Shown here: positions 1-10,347 of the stretch, in pieces
How positions within the stretch are numbered: the first letter of the stretch is position 1
How the letters are laid out: the number at the start of each line of letters is the position of its first letter
From: Kangiella aquimarina DSM 16071
Lineage (GTDB): Bacteria; Pseudomonadota; Gammaproteobacteria; Enterobacterales; Kangiellaceae
DNA: 64,000 nt
Assembly (NCBI RefSeq): GCF_000374105.1
Contig: NZ_KB893650.1
Coordinates: 109,645-173,644, forward strand
Direction: 5' to 3'
Notes under the pieces: generated by a model
Database searches by the model: none
What the model was told of the DNA's origin: nothing
The model's input: the letters and a program-made list of their open reading frames with translations, nothing else
Position numbers and translations under genes: made by a program

Positions 1-35
1 TGGTAGCGGGGGCTGGATTTATACCAACGACCTTC
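1..35 (-). pseudogene. tRNA-fMet 3'-half remnant
   Basis: On the minus strand this stretch repeats the 3' half of the intact tRNA-fMet that follows (106-140), including the CCA end and most of the T arm. There are 33 of 35 identical bases; the two changes fall in the T loop. Similarity stops abruptly after base 35, so no D or anticodon arm is present. It is best read as a decayed tandem duplicate, though the window edge prevents seeing what lies further left. Confidence 0.6.
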
Positions 36-105
36 AGCGGCTGCGCCGAAAGAAAAGCTGAGACCGACATCGTCGGGCACCTACCAATTGCTTTTCTCTT
101 AAATT

Positions 106-182
<77 letters not shown>

Positions 183-212
183 TCAATACTTTCTTGAGAA
201 CAAACTTATGAG

Positions 213-303
213 CTTCTGGTAATACTCACAAGCCTCAGGTCGTGCGACCTTCGCCTCTTGCAGTTTGGAGTCCTACAATTACTAAGCTACTCCATACCGC
301 ATC
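213..303 (-). pseudogene. degenerate tRNA-fMet-like relic
   Basis: The minus strand begins TGCGGTATGGAGTAGCTTAG, clearly related to the 5' end of the intact tRNA at 106-182, and the flank ATTGATGCGG is shared. A CGAAGGTCG segment and a terminal ATTACCA are also recognisable. The anticodon stem is mispaired, the loop no longer reads CAU, and the T arm has lost the GGTTCAAATCC core. Together with the fragment at 1-35 it suggests an old tandem tRNA-fMet array with one functional member. Confidence 0.45.
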
Positions 304-457
304 AATTCTTTTCGACACTTATAAATATCTGGTCTTATTTATAAGTTGGGATTTTCTTGAAAATTTCAAGTTAGCTCCCAATCGACAGAGCGGCATTATA
401 CGCATTTATAATGTTTTGACAAGGGCCATGCAGATTTATATTCACTATCTTTTCCAT

Positions 458-500
458 AGCACCTGAATTTGCTCAAATTACTTACAAGGATTCAGGTGCT
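458..500 (-). terminator. stem-loop after nuoN
   Basis: An 11-bp perfect inverted repeat (AGCACCTGAAT / ATTCAGGTGCT) with a 21-nt loop lies 7 bases beyond the nuoN stop on the minus strand. It may end the nuo transcript or protect its 3' end. It lacks a clear U tract, so intrinsic termination is uncertain. Confidence 0.45.
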
Positions 501-506
501 TTAGCC

Positions 507-1937
507 TTAGAGGTACTGAAAAGCCTGACGGCAAACCTCAAGAAGCTGTGCTGGAAACAGGCCCAGCGCAACCACTGCAACGCCTGTAATTCCGAGTGCT
601 AAACGCAGACCACGTTCTGCTTTAACCTTAATTTCGCTCTCAGGGGCATCAAAGAATATGACTTTTACCACTTTTAGGTAATAGAAGAGTCCCACCACCG
701 ACATCACTGCTGCCAGTACTGCTAACCAGACTAAATCAACATCGAGTACCGCTCGAATGACCTCAAGCTTTGCCCAGAAACCAACGAATGGAGGAATACC
801 CGCCATCGACAGAAACAAGAAGCTAATTAACAGGCCACCCCATGGGTTGCGTTGTCCCAGTCCTTTTAACTCACTAATTAATTCAACTTCCTGCTTGCCT
901 TTAGCCAGGTAAATCAAACAGCCGAACCCACCCAGAGACATGATGGCGTAGGTAATAATATAAAAGAATGAGGCAGAATAACCGGCGCCTGTGCCCGCGA
1001 TGATGCCCAGCAGGAAATAACCTACATGAGCAATCGCAGAATAGGCTAGCAGTCGTTTGATGTTATCCTGTGCCAGCGCCACCAGGTTACCTATTACTAT
1101 CGACAATGTAGCCATGATGATCAGCATTCCCTGCCAGTCAATCAATACCTGTTCAAAGCCATAACCTAAGATTCGTATAACCAGTGCAAAAGCTGCAATT
1201 TTTGGCGCTGAGGCAATAAAGGCAGTGACTGAAGTTGGCGCACCATGATAAACATCTGGTACCCACATCTGGAACGGCACAGCTCCAAACTTAAAAGCCA
1301 TCGCAACCACCATAAAGACCAGACCAAAGCGCAGCGTCAGACTTGCCTGATGGGTTTCTAGATAGAGCGCAATATCGGTGATGTGTATTTTGCCTGTAAC
1401 CCCATAGACCATGGACATTCCATATAACAGGAAGCCACTAGCAATCGCACCCATCACAAAATATTTGACGGCAGCTTCCGAGGCCAGAGTTGAGTGTCTG
1501 TGCATGGCAACTAATGCGTATAAACTGAGCGATAACAGCTCAAGCCCAAGATACAGAGTCAGCAGGCTGCCACCTCCAGCCAGTACCATCATGCCAAGTA
1601 CGGCAAAGAGATGAAGGATAAAATATTCACCGCGCAAGATGGGTCGCTGCAAAATATAAGGGCGCGCAAACATCATGCCTACCATGCTTAAAGCAATGAC
1701 GCTGACTTTAACAATACCCGCCATGGGGTCGAGAATAAAATGACGTTGATAGAGGTGGTACTGCAAGTCCGGAAACTGGGCAATCACCATGACTCCAGTA
1801 ATCAACAGGCTAAGCTGCGCCAGGCGATAGGTTTGCAAGCGGTCAAAGTCTTTTGAAAATACATCAATCAACAGCAGAATACAGGTTGCTGTTAATAAAA
1901 ACAGTTCCGGCAACATCGGCATCAAATCAATGTTCAT
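507..1937 (-). CDS. nuoN: NADH-quinone oxidoreductase subunit N
   Basis: NuoN is one of three antiporter-like membrane subunits (with NuoL and NuoM) that pump protons in the membrane arm of complex I. The 476-residue protein is hydrophobic throughout. It has the family signature region around GLELLSLSLYALVAM (conserved Glu) and the later MWVPDVYHGAPTSVTAF segment followed by a conserved Lys. Length matches the family. It is the last gene of the nuo operon; its ATG overlaps the nuoM stop by ATGA, which indicates translational coupling. A stem-loop follows the stop. Confidence 0.97.
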   Translation of the reverse strand: MNIDLMPMLPELFLLTATCILLLIDVFSKDFDRLQTYRLAQLSLLITGVMVIAQFPDLQYHLYQRHFILDPMAGIVKVSVIALSMVGMMFARPYILQRPILRGEYFILHLFAVLGMMVLAGGGSLLTLYLGLELLSLSLYALVAMHRHSTLASEAAVKYFVMGAIASGFLLYGMSMVYGVTGKIHITDIALYLETHQASLTLRFGLVFMVVAMAFKFGAVPFQMWVPDVYHGAPTSVTAFIASAPKIAAFALVIRILGYGFEQVLIDWQGMLIIMATLSIVIGNLVALAQDNIKRLLAYSAIAHVGYFLLGIIAGTGAGYSASFFYIITYAIMSLGGFGCLIYLAKGKQEVELISELKGLGQRNPWGGLLISFLFLSMAGIPPFVGFWAKLEVIRAVLDVDLVWLAVLAAVMSVVGLFYYLKVVKVIFFDAPESEIKVKAERGLRLALGITGVAVVALGLFPAQLLEVCRQAFQYL

Positions 1938-3451
1938 CCAAGCCCCCCGATTTTAGTCAATGTTGCTGATTCAATAATTTTTTCAAGGCTTGGCTGCATA
2001 ATTTCGATCAATGGTTGCGGGTAGACACCCAGGGCAATAATCAGTATCGCCAAAGTAAATAGCACCAAACGCTCGCGCTTGGTGACATCCTCAAGTCGTG
2101 CAACCGCTTCACTGGCAGTCTTACCAAAGATGACACGCTTATAAACCCACAGGCTATAGGCTGCCGCCAGAATCAGTGTCAGCGCTGCCACCATCGCAAT
2201 TCGCCAGTCCGCCTGGAACGAGGCAATAATGACAAAAAATTCGCCCACAAAACCCGATGTGCCAGGTAATCCCGCATTTGCCAGAATAAATAACATTAGC
2301 AAGGATGCGAAAATCGGCATCGAATTTACTACCCCACCATAATCAGCAATCTCACGACTATGCATGCGGTCGTACAATACACCAATCGAGAAGAATAGAG
2401 CACCTGAAACAAGGCCATGTGAAATCATTTGCACCATGGCTCCCTGCAAGGCCATTGACTGTGCCTGACTGGCAGTCAGGTAAACAATAATGAAGGTGCC
2501 AAGCGTGACAAACCCCATGTGCGCAATCGACGAGTAGGCAATTAGCTTTTTCATATCTTTTTGAGCTAATGCCACCAGGCCGACATATACAATCGCAATC
2601 AGGGAGAACAGAATAATCCAGTATGCATACTCAGCCACTGCGTCAGGAGTTACTGGCAAGCTGAATCTCAGGAAGCCATAACCGCCCATTTTCAGCATAA
2701 TCGCAGCCAGTATCACCGACCCGCCAGTTGGTGCCTCAACATGCGCATCCGGTAGCCAGGTATGCACTGGGAACATTGGAATTTTTACTGCAAAAGCCAA
2801 CAGAAAGGCAAAGAAAATCCATTTCTGCTCGGTGAGTGACAAGGGTAGATTCTGCAAGTCATAAATGGCAAAGCTATCAGCTTCACGGCCCATATAGATC
2901 AGCGCCACCAGCATGAAAATTGAACCAAAAAATGTAAACAGGAAAAATTTTACGGTGGCATAAACACGATTAGGACCACCCCAGATTCCTATCAACAGGA
3001 ACATGGGAATCAACATGGCTTCCCAGAAAACATAGAACAGAATCGCATCCTGTGCTGCAAACACCCCATTCATAAGTCCAGTTAGCATCAGCACGGCTGC
3101 AAAGTATTGTGACTGACGCTTTTTGATTGCTGCTGTCGCACTGATAAGCACCAACAAACCAATGAGACTGGTCAGAACTATAAGTGGTAGTGATATGCCA
3201 TCAATCGCCAAGGCATAGTGAATATTTAGCGAAGGAATCCATCGATTGTTTTCCATAAACTGCATCTGGGCAGTATCAGTAGCAAATGCCCAGCCCAGCC
3301 AACAGCTCAAGAATAAAGTTAGGATGCCGAGAAACAGACCAAGTCGCTGGCTAACCGCCAGTAAACGGTCTCCGGGACCAAACATAATCACCAGTCCACC
3401 GATTACGGGAATCCATATCAACAAACTGAGGATGGGGAGTTGTTCTAACAT
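1934..3451 (-). CDS. nuoM: NADH-quinone oxidoreductase subunit M
   Basis: NuoM is an antiporter-like proton-pumping subunit of the complex I membrane arm. The 505-residue polytopic protein shows the conserved FWEAMLIPMFLLIG segment with its channel Glu and the HTWLPDAHVEAPTGGSV segment followed by Lys. Both are hallmarks of the Mrp-antiporter-like fold. Length is normal. It sits between nuoL (67-base gap) and nuoN (4-base overlap), in the canonical L-M-N order. Confidence 0.97.
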   Translation of the reverse strand: MLEQLPILSLLIWIPVIGGLVIMFGPGDRLLAVSQRLGLFLGILTLFLSCWLGWAFATDTAQMQFMENNRWIPSLNIHYALAIDGISLPLIVLTSLIGLLVLISATAAIKKRQSQYFAAVLMLTGLMNGVFAAQDAILFYVFWEAMLIPMFLLIGIWGGPNRVYATVKFFLFTFFGSIFMLVALIYMGREADSFAIYDLQNLPLSLTEQKWIFFAFLLAFAVKIPMFPVHTWLPDAHVEAPTGGSVILAAIMLKMGGYGFLRFSLPVTPDAVAEYAYWIILFSLIAIVYVGLVALAQKDMKKLIAYSSIAHMGFVTLGTFIIVYLTASQAQSMALQGAMVQMISHGLVSGALFFSIGVLYDRMHSREIADYGGVVNSMPIFASLLMLFILANAGLPGTSGFVGEFFVIIASFQADWRIAMVAALTLILAAAYSLWVYKRVIFGKTASEAVARLEDVTKRERLVLFTLAILIIALGVYPQPLIEIMQPSLEKIIESATLTKIGGLG

Positions 3452-3518
3452 AGTGTATTACTCTTCATCCTTTTAAATTGTTGGTTTGAAAATTGATGAC
3501 GCATCACAATGTCCCACA

Positions 3519-5537
3519 TTAATTTCGCAGCATCAGCCACAATAGAAGTGCTATCAGTCCAAGCACCATGACCAGTGCATAATGGTACAAATAACCAGTT
3601 TGCAGCTTGCGTAACTTTTTGCCGATACGGCCTACGGTCTGAGCACCACTGTTAACGATTCCATCATCGATGACAGCTTTATCTCCGTATTGCCAAAGCA
3701 TGTCGCCCAGGGAGTATGTGCCCTTAGCGAAAATTTTCTGATTAATTTCGTCAAAATAATATTTTTTCTGTAACAGCTGATTCACTGGACTCAGGATTTT
3801 TCCAGCTGCCATTCCCCATCCCGGTTTCAACCAGATAAATATCACCGCAATAATGACACCAAGCATCATCAACCAGAATACAGGTGTCATGAAGCCATGC
3901 ATGGCAAAACTCATGGCGCCAGTAAACTCTTCACGAAAAGCCTGCATGGTATCGTGGCCTGTCAGCACCGTTATTGACTCAGCAAAATAATTACCATCCA
4001 ACATCGGTTGAGTCATGATCCAGCCAATCACCAGGGATGGTACCGCTAAGGCTATTAATGGCCAGGTAATGACTCGTGGTGACTCGGTGATCTGGTTTAA
4101 GTGTTCGTCATCCAGTGCGCTTTTGCCATGGAACACCACCAGTAACATGCGAATGCTATATAGCGCCGTCACTACCACTCCAACCATCACTGCAAAATAG
4201 GCAAAACTGGCGGCAGGTCCTTGCGCGTTAGCGGTAGCCATAATGATGGCATCCTTTGAGTAGAAGCCAGCGAAAAATGGCGTACCGATTAGTGCCAGAG
4301 TTCCTATTAAGGTGGTCCAGTAGGTCAAAGGTAAACGCTTATAGAGACCACCCATTTTTCGAATATTCTGTTCGTGATGCAGGGCTACAATAACGGAGCC
4401 AGCTCCGAGGAACAGCAGCGCCTTAAAAAAGGCGTGCGTAAATAAATGGAAAATTGCCGCTGAGTAGGCGGAAACTCCAAGCGCAACAACCATGTAACCC
4501 AATTGAGATAAAGTGGAATAGGCAATAATCCGTTTAATATCGTTCTGGACAATGGCTACCAGCCCCATAAATAAAGCCGTGATAGCGCCGATTATGGTTA
4601 CCACCATTAAGGCCGTTTCCGAGAACTCGAATAGTGGTGACATACGCGCCACCATGAAGACGCCAGCGGTTACCATCGTCGCTGCATGAATCAAGGCAGA
4701 AATTGGAGTTGGGCCTTCCATCGAGTCCGGTAGCCAAACATGCAAGGGAACCTGCGCCGATTTACCCATGGCACCAATAAACAGACAGATACAGATGAAG
4801 GTAATAATTGGCCAGCTGGTATCACCCCAGGCCACAAAACTTCCATCAAGACTCATCAGCCCCAGCGCATTTTCAGCACTGCGTTCACTGATTTGCATAA
4901 TCTCTTCAGCCTGCCCCATGGTTTTAAAAATAGGAGCATAATCAAAAGTACCGAAGAGTAGGAAAATCGCCCCAATGCCAAGGATAAAACCAAAGTCACC
5001 GACCCGATTAACCAAAAAAGCCTTCATATTGGCAAAAATTGCCGTTTCTTTCTGATACCAGAAACCGATTAATAGATAGGACACCAGACCAACCGCTTCC
5101 CAGCCAAAGAACAACTGCAGGAAATTATTGGCCATCACCAGCATCAGCATCGAGAAAGTAAACAGTGAGATATAACTGAAGAAGCGCTGATAACCATCGT
5201 CATCATGCATATAACCAATCGAATAGATGTGCACCATCAGACTGACGAAAGTAACCACCACCATCATCAGCGCACTTAAGCTATCAATCATAAATCCAAT
5301 CTGTATTGATAGCTCCGAAAAGCTGGCCCAATGATAAACCGTCATATCAACGGGTTCGGCGTTACCATAGAGATAACCCCAGAAGACTCTGAGTGACAGA
5401 ATGAATGATACCGCAACACCCAGTATCGTTAACCGATGCGTTAATCGCTTACCCAGCCGCTTGCCTAACAGGCCTGCCAATATGGCTCCAAGCAACGGAG
5501 CCAGCACAATGATTAATAGCTGGGTCTGCATGCTCAT
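3519..5537 (-). CDS. nuoL: NADH-quinone oxidoreductase subunit L
   Basis: NuoL is the distal antiporter-like subunit of complex I; in the family its C terminus forms the long lateral helix along the membrane arm. The 672-residue protein contains FFGWEAVGLVSYLLIGFW with the conserved Glu, and HVWLPDSMEGPTPISALIHA followed by the TMVTAGV motif. It ends in a hydrophobic helix consistent with the C-terminal anchor. The start lies in the sequence CTAATGAGCATG, where the nuoK stop and the nuoL ATG overlap; a second ATG two codons later is also possible. Confidence 0.97.
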   Translation of the reverse strand: MSMQTQLLIIVLAPLLGAILAGLLGKRLGKRLTHRLTILGVAVSFILSLRVFWGYLYGNAEPVDMTVYHWASFSELSIQIGFMIDSLSALMMVVVTFVSLMVHIYSIGYMHDDDGYQRFFSYISLFTFSMLMLVMANNFLQLFFGWEAVGLVSYLLIGFWYQKETAIFANMKAFLVNRVGDFGFILGIGAIFLLFGTFDYAPIFKTMGQAEEIMQISERSAENALGLMSLDGSFVAWGDTSWPIITFICICLFIGAMGKSAQVPLHVWLPDSMEGPTPISALIHAATMVTAGVFMVARMSPLFEFSETALMVVTIIGAITALFMGLVAIVQNDIKRIIAYSTLSQLGYMVVALGVSAYSAAIFHLFTHAFFKALLFLGAGSVIVALHHEQNIRKMGGLYKRLPLTYWTTLIGTLALIGTPFFAGFYSKDAIIMATANAQGPAASFAYFAVMVGVVVTALYSIRMLLVVFHGKSALDDEHLNQITESPRVITWPLIALAVPSLVIGWIMTQPMLDGNYFAESITVLTGHDTMQAFREEFTGAMSFAMHGFMTPVFWLMMLGVIIAVIFIWLKPGWGMAAGKILSPVNQLLQKKYYFDEINQKIFAKGTYSLGDMLWQYGDKAVIDDGIVNSGAQTVGRIGKKLRKLQTGYLYHYALVMVLGLIALLLWLMLRN

Positions 5538-5839
5538 TAGCCTTTTAACTCCCTAAGCTCTTCAACGTCGATATCTTTGTTACTGCGGAACAACACAACC
5601 AGAATGGCTAGACCAATCGCCGCCTCCGCTGCAGCGACTGTCAAAATGAAGAACACAAAGATCTGGCCAACCTCATCATTTAAGTAGCGCGAAAAAGCAA
5701 TAAAGTTGGTGTTTACCGCCAGTAACATCAGCTCAATACACATCAGCAAGGTGATGACATTCTTTCGATTTATCACAATCCCAATCACGCTGATTGAGAA
5801 CAAAATGGCGCTGACCATCAGGTAATGCGTCAAACTCAT
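5537..5839 (-). CDS. nuoK: NADH-quinone oxidoreductase subunit K
   Basis: NuoK is a small three-helix membrane subunit involved in proton translocation. The 100-residue length is exactly typical. The two membrane Glu residues essential in the family are visible at about positions 36 ([13 protein letters not shown]) and 72 ([13 protein letters not shown]). Its start overlaps the nuoJ stop and its stop overlaps the nuoL start, so J-K-L are probably translationally coupled. Confidence 0.97.
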   Translation of the reverse strand: MSLTHYLMVSAILFSISVIGIVINRKNVITLLMCIELMLLAVNTNFIAFSRYLNDEVGQIFVFFILTVAAAEAAIGLAILVVLFRSNKDIDVEELRELKG

Positions 5840-6516
5840 GAAGATTCTCCCTTTGTCCGGCCACTTTTTTCACCCACTGCTTTTTCCAAGTCATCCGTCT
5901 CGGACTCGTCATCCTGGGCAACTTCTGCATCCATCTTGATAATGTGCAGACGCTCATCCTTGCTGGCTCTGTGCTGGCTAGGTACGCTTTGCCCTCGACG
6001 CTCGCGACGGCCACGGAAAGTTAATGAAATGGCTGCGACGATGGAAACCAGAAGTATCACACCGGCAATTTCGAATGCATAAAAGTAATCGGTGTAGAGC
6101 AACATCCCCAGACTTTCGACGTTACTATAATCCGCAGCATGTTTCGCTGGCTCTGGCATTGCCTCCAGTCCAAACAGTTCACCGCGCAATACCCAGTAAA
6201 GGCCAATCAACAAGCCAATCGCAATGAGAATTCCCAAAGGAACATAGCGCGTGAAGCCCTGTTTTAAACTGGCAAAGTCCACGTCTAGCATCATGACCAC
6301 AAACAGGAACAGCACCATCACGGCACCTACATACACCAGCACCAGTGCTACGGCCAGAAACTCAGCTTCCAGCAACATCCACAGCACAGCCGCAGAGAAA
6401 AAAGTCAGCACCAGGCATAACACCGCCTGCACCGAATTGCGCACAGTCACAACGCCCAGCGCCGACACTATGGTCAGCGTGGCGAAGACATAAAATACAA
6501 TTTGCTCAACGGTCAT
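5836..6516 (-). CDS. nuoJ: NADH-quinone oxidoreductase subunit J
   Basis: NuoJ is a five-helix membrane subunit whose third helix takes part in coupling quinone reduction to proton pumping. The first 165 or so residues are hydrophobic and contain the conserved [21 protein letters not shown] segment. The 226-residue protein is longer than the E. coli subunit because of a charged, acidic C-terminal tail after about residue 170 (RRERRGQ onward, rich in Asp, Glu and Lys). Such tails occur in some gammaproteobacteria and probably face the cytoplasm. It overlaps nuoK by 4 bases. Confidence 0.96.
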   Translation of the reverse strand: MTVEQIVFYVFATLTIVSALGVVTVRNSVQAVLCLVLTFFSAAVLWMLLEAEFLAVALVLVYVGAVMVLFLFVVMMLDVDFASLKQGFTRYVPLGILIAIGLLIGLYWVLRGELFGLEAMPEPAKHAADYSNVESLGMLLYTDYFYAFEIAGVILLVSIVAAISLTFRGRRERRGQSVPSQHRASKDERLHIIKMDAEVAQDDESETDDLEKAVGEKSGRTKGESS

Positions 6517-6558
6517 AGCTGCTTTTTTTCTCTACTTTTTTTTCCGGTTCTGCTTTGC

Positions 6559-7050
6559 CTAACGGTATTTAGCATCTTTTGCTCGATCCTCAGCAATCAT
6601 GGCTTCATAACGATCACCAATTGCCAGTAATTGCTCTTTAGTGAGGATATTGTCACCACGTTTTTCAAAGTGGTAATCAAAAATTCGTGTTTCTACAATA
6701 GAATCTACCGGGCATGATTCTTCGCAAAAGCCACAGTAGATGCACTTAAACATATCAATCTCGTAGCGCGTAGTGCGACGCGTACCATCCTTCTCCCGCG
6801 GTCCGGCTTCTATCGTAATCGCTGCCGCAGGACAGACTGCCTCGCAAAGCTTACAGGCAATGCAGCGCTCTTCTCCATTCGGGTAACGGCGCAACGCATG
6901 CAGACCTCTGAAACGCGGTGACTGAGGTGTTTTTTCTTCAGGATACTGCACCGTCACTTTGCGCTTACGCAAATGTGCCCAGGTGATTCTCAGGCCACGA
7001 ATCAGCTCAGTCAGGAAGTAGCTACGAAACCAGCGACGCATCCTGCTCAT
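6559..7050 (-). CDS. nuoI: NADH-quinone oxidoreductase subunit I
   Basis: NuoI is the ferredoxin-like subunit carrying clusters N6a and N6b, which relay electrons towards N2 in NuoB. Two classical 4Fe-4S motifs are present, [12 protein letters not shown] and [12 protein letters not shown]. The start at 7050 (MSRMRRWF) is preferred over an ATG eight codons upstream. It gives the usual 163 residues and an ATGA overlap with the nuoH stop, matching the tight coupling elsewhere in the operon. Confidence 0.96.
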   Translation of the reverse strand: MSRMRRWFRSYFLTELIRGLRITWAHLRKRKVTVQYPEEKTPQSPRFRGLHALRRYPNGEERCIACKLCEAVCPAAAITIEAGPREKDGTRRTTRYEIDMFKCIYCGFCEESCPVDSIVETRIFDYHFEKRGDNILTKEQLLAIGDRYEAMIAEDRAKDAKYR

Positions 7051-8087
7051 AAGACACCTCGCCCAGTGAACCATGGGCCCACACCAGCTTTAATCATAAA
7101 GGTCAAAATGATCAACCAGACTACAGTAACCGGGATAAACACTTTCCAGCCAAGTCGCATCACCTGGTCATATCGATAGCGTGGGAAGGTCGCACGTAAC
7201 CAGATCATCATAAACAGGAACCAAGCCGCCTTAAGTAATAACCAGACCGTGCCGGGAATCCAGTCAGTGGCCGCTTCCAGATAAGGAATGCCCATAAAAG
7301 GATTGAGCCAACCGCCAAAAAAGAATAAGGCAGTAAGCACCGAAATCAGAATCATGTTGGCGTATTCGGCAAGGAAGAACAGGGCAAATCCGATACCCGC
7401 GTATTCCACATGAAAGCCTGCGACAATTTCCGATTCACCTTCAGGCAGATCAAACGGCGCGCGATTGGTTTCGGCCACCCCGGATATCCAGTACACCGCC
7501 AAAATTGGCAGCAATGGAATCCAGTACCAGTGCCAGAACGGTCCTTCCTGAGCTTTAACAATCTCACCGAGATTCATCGAGCCAGATGCCATCAGCACCG
7601 CCACCAGTGCAAACCCCATGGCAATTTCATAGGACACAATTTGCGAGGCAGAACGTAATGAACCTAATAGCGCATATTTTGAATTAGAAGCCCAGCCCGC
7701 GATGATCACGCCATACACTGCAATAGAAGTCATCGCCAGGATATATAACAGGCCGACATTAATGTCAGCCAGTACCAGTTCGGCATTAAAGGGAATCACT
7801 GCCCAGGCAGCAAAGGAAGGCGCAATAAAAAGGACCGGAGCAATCAGAAATAATGCTTTATTGGCACCTGAAGGAATGACAATTTCCTTCATCAATAATT
7901 TGATGACATCAGCTATAGGCTGTAGCCAGCCTTTAGGCCCTACTCGATTCGGCCCGAGCCGTAACTGCATATAGCCAATCAGCTTTCTTTCAGCGAACGT
8001 GGTGTAGGCCACCGCCAATATCAACGGCAGTAAAATCAGGCTGATTTTAAAACCAATAATGAGGCCGTCGACAATCATATCTATCAT
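7047..8087 (-). CDS. nuoH: NADH-quinone oxidoreductase subunit H
   Basis: NuoH is the membrane subunit that forms the quinone chamber at the junction with the hydrophilic arm. The 346-residue polytopic protein has the family signatures [20 protein letters not shown] and, later, [16 protein letters not shown], the conserved acidic loop at the quinone site. It overlaps nuoG by one base at its start and nuoI by four bases at its stop. Confidence 0.97.
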   Translation of the reverse strand: MIDMIVDGLIIGFKISLILLPLILAVAYTTFAERKLIGYMQLRLGPNRVGPKGWLQPIADVIKLLMKEIVIPSGANKALFLIAPVLFIAPSFAAWAVIPFNAELVLADINVGLLYILAMTSIAVYGVIIAGWASNSKYALLGSLRSASQIVSYEIAMGFALVAVLMASGSMNLGEIVKAQEGPFWHWYWIPLLPILAVYWISGVAETNRAPFDLPEGESEIVAGFHVEYAGIGFALFFLAEYANMILISVLTALFFFGGWLNPFMGIPYLEAATDWIPGTVWLLLKAAWFLFMMIWLRATFPRYRYDQVMRLGWKVFIPVTVVWLIILTFMIKAGVGPWFTGRGVL

Positions 8088-10330
8088 CAGACGCCTCCCA
8101 GAATATTATGGAATGGGCTCAGCTTAGGTCGTTTCAGTCCTTCCTTGCCAGCCGCCAAAGCTGACTTTTGTAGCGCTTTGGCACGTCGTGTCCAGCAGTC
8201 CACCTGATAAATATTCAGTGGTTCAGGGCATTGCCCATCTGTTGGCAAACTTTCAGGACATTGCCAGCGCGCCTTAATCCGATCGCCAACAGCACCCATG
8301 CGTCCTTTCACTTCCTGCATCACATCCTGTGCTGACACATAATCAAAATTCTTCAGTTCCAGCAAATTGCCCATGACCCGCAATACTTTCCAGGCAGGCT
8401 TGGCCTGGCCCGGCGCCTGAACACAGGCATTAAAATCCTGCCAATGCCCGTTAACATTGACGTAGGAACCAGGACTTTCTAGGAAGGTGGCAATCGGCAG
8501 GATCACATCCGCATAGTCAAACGCTTCATCGTCCGTGTAACTGGTCAAAGCAACCACAAATTCACTGGCCTGCAAACTGGCTTTAGCCTGCTCGGCATTA
8601 ACAGCTTCTTTACTAATTTCAGTCTTCAGAAGAATGAAGGCTTTCTTACCTTCGGCGAGCATTTGCTGTGCAGTTTGGCCGCCTTCTTCAACATCAGCAC
8701 CACCCGGGCCTCGATGCGGAATGGCACCCGCAAGATAGGCTCCGGCACTGTTACCGCCGTGAGTCATAATACCGAACGTTGCTCCGGATAAACCTGCTAT
8801 GGCTCGACACAACATTCTTAAGGTTGCGGCATGACTGAATTCAAGCGCGCTTAAACCAAGAACCACACCCGACTTTTCAGCTTTCTGTAGCATCTTGGCA
8901 ATGTTGATATGGGACTGTTCCACCGAAACCTTCGCCAAGAGTTCATCCAACCCTTCATAACCCAGACCGTCTGCTGAGATATCTTCGGACGCCATGGCTT
9001 CATCCAGTAGATACTTGGCCACGCCAGCCACCTGCTGTAGCCAGTCTGCTGGCGTCGCTTCGATTTCATGCAGCACATTGAAATTGTTGTAAACTTTTCG
9101 TGCATTAATAATGGCAATCTGTCCGTGACGGGTTGCTTTACGCACGCGCAGCGCAGCCAGCGGCTGGTCCTTGCGTAAATCACTTCCCACCAGCAGGCAG
9201 GCATCCAAAGCTTCAAGCTCTGATAGCTCAATGCTTAGTTCAGGAAACAGAGATTCATTATCCTGCATTGAGTAGTCACTGATACGAATGCGGTGGTCAA
9301 TATTGTTGGAACCGAGACCGCGAATTAGCTTTTGTAGCAGATACATTTCCTCGGTCGTAGCGCTCGGACTTGAAATGGCTCCGATATGCTCTGCGCCATC
9401 GGTCTGTGCAATCATATTCAACTTACTGGCAACTTTATCCAGTGCCGTTTCCCAGTCAGTGGTCTGCCACTCACCATTAACTTTCAGCATCGGCTCCTGC
9501 AAACGTCGATTATCGTTATCACGCATGGTCACTGCTTCGTAGGAGTAACGGTCGCGATCCGACAACCAGACTTCATTAACCGCCTCGTTTTCTTTCGGCA
9601 CAACTCGAATCACCATGTTGCGATGGGTATGCACGTGCAGGTTCGCACCAATACAGTCATGCGGCGATACTGAGTCATACTGAGTCATTTCCCAGGCACG
9701 TGCTCGGTAGCGCGATGGTTTAGCGGTCAATGCACCGACCGGACACAAGTCAATAATGTTACCCGATACTTCGGAATCCACTGATTTTTCAATGAAAGTG
9801 GTGATTTCCATATGCTCACCACGTCCAGTCGCACCCATCTCACGAATACCGGCAATTTCTCGGCCAAAACGAACGCAGCGAGTGCAGTGAATACAGCGTG
9901 TCATCTCCGTTTCAATTAATGGGCCTATGTCCTTATCGACAACGGCACGCTTTCCTTCGCAGAAGCGAGATACGTCGCGACCATAACCCATCGCCAGATC
10001 CTGTAGCTCACACTCACCACCCTGATCACAAATAGGGCAATCCAACGGATGGTTAATCAACAGAAATTCCATCACGGACTTCTGTCCACCCTCAGCCAAA
10101 TCAGACTGTGTTTTTACCACCATCCCATCAGATATAGGAGTTGCACACGCTGGTAATGGTTTCTTAACGCCCTCAACTTCGACCAGACACATCCGGCAGT
10201 TTGCGGCTATCGATAATTTCTTGTGGTAACAGAAACGAGGAATGGTGATGCCATTGGCATCCGCCACTTCGATAATCATTGAGCCTTCTTCGGCTTCAAT
10301 TTTTCGACCATCGACTTCAATCGAAATCAT
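8087..10330 (-). CDS. nuoG: NADH-quinone oxidoreductase subunit G
   Basis: NuoG is the large peripheral iron-sulfur subunit of complex I. The N terminus holds a 2Fe-2S ferredoxin-like domain ([16 protein letters not shown]...CATP). A His-Cys3 4Fe-4S site follows ([18 protein letters not shown]), then [10 protein letters not shown] with a distal [10 protein letters not shown]. The rest (about residues 220-690) resembles the molybdopterin oxidoreductase fold that is catalytically inactive in complex I. At 747 residues it is a shorter variant than the E. coli protein. It lies 17 bases after nuoF. Confidence 0.96.
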   Translation of the reverse strand: MISIEVDGRKIEAEEGSMIIEVADANGITIPRFCYHKKLSIAANCRMCLVEVEGVKKPLPACATPISDGMVVKTQSDLAEGGQKSVMEFLLINHPLDCPICDQGGECELQDLAMGYGRDVSRFCEGKRAVVDKDIGPLIETEMTRCIHCTRCVRFGREIAGIREMGATGRGEHMEITTFIEKSVDSEVSGNIIDLCPVGALTAKPSRYRARAWEMTQYDSVSPHDCIGANLHVHTHRNMVIRVVPKENEAVNEVWLSDRDRYSYEAVTMRDNDNRRLQEPMLKVNGEWQTTDWETALDKVASKLNMIAQTDGAEHIGAISSPSATTEEMYLLQKLIRGLGSNNIDHRIRISDYSMQDNESLFPELSIELSELEALDACLLVGSDLRKDQPLAALRVRKATRHGQIAIINARKVYNNFNVLHEIEATPADWLQQVAGVAKYLLDEAMASEDISADGLGYEGLDELLAKVSVEQSHINIAKMLQKAEKSGVVLGLSALEFSHAATLRMLCRAIAGLSGATFGIMTHGGNSAGAYLAGAIPHRGPGGADVEEGGQTAQQMLAEGKKAFILLKTEISKEAVNAEQAKASLQASEFVVALTSYTDDEAFDYADVILPIATFLESPGSYVNVNGHWQDFNACVQAPGQAKPAWKVLRVMGNLLELKNFDYVSAQDVMQEVKGRMGAVGDRIKARWQCPESLPTDGQCPEPLNIYQVDCWTRRAKALQKSALAAGKEGLKRPKLSPFHNILGGV

Positions 10331-10347
10331 AGAATCATCGTGCCTCG

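Noticed and set aside
242-466. Plus-strand reading frame of 74 codons
   Set aside because: It covers the tRNA relic and gene-free DNA, has no ribosome-binding site and no recognisable product.
4534-4737. Second minus-strand reading frame inside nuoL
   Set aside because: It is out of frame with nuoL and only mirrors its codon composition; nothing suggests an overlapping gene.
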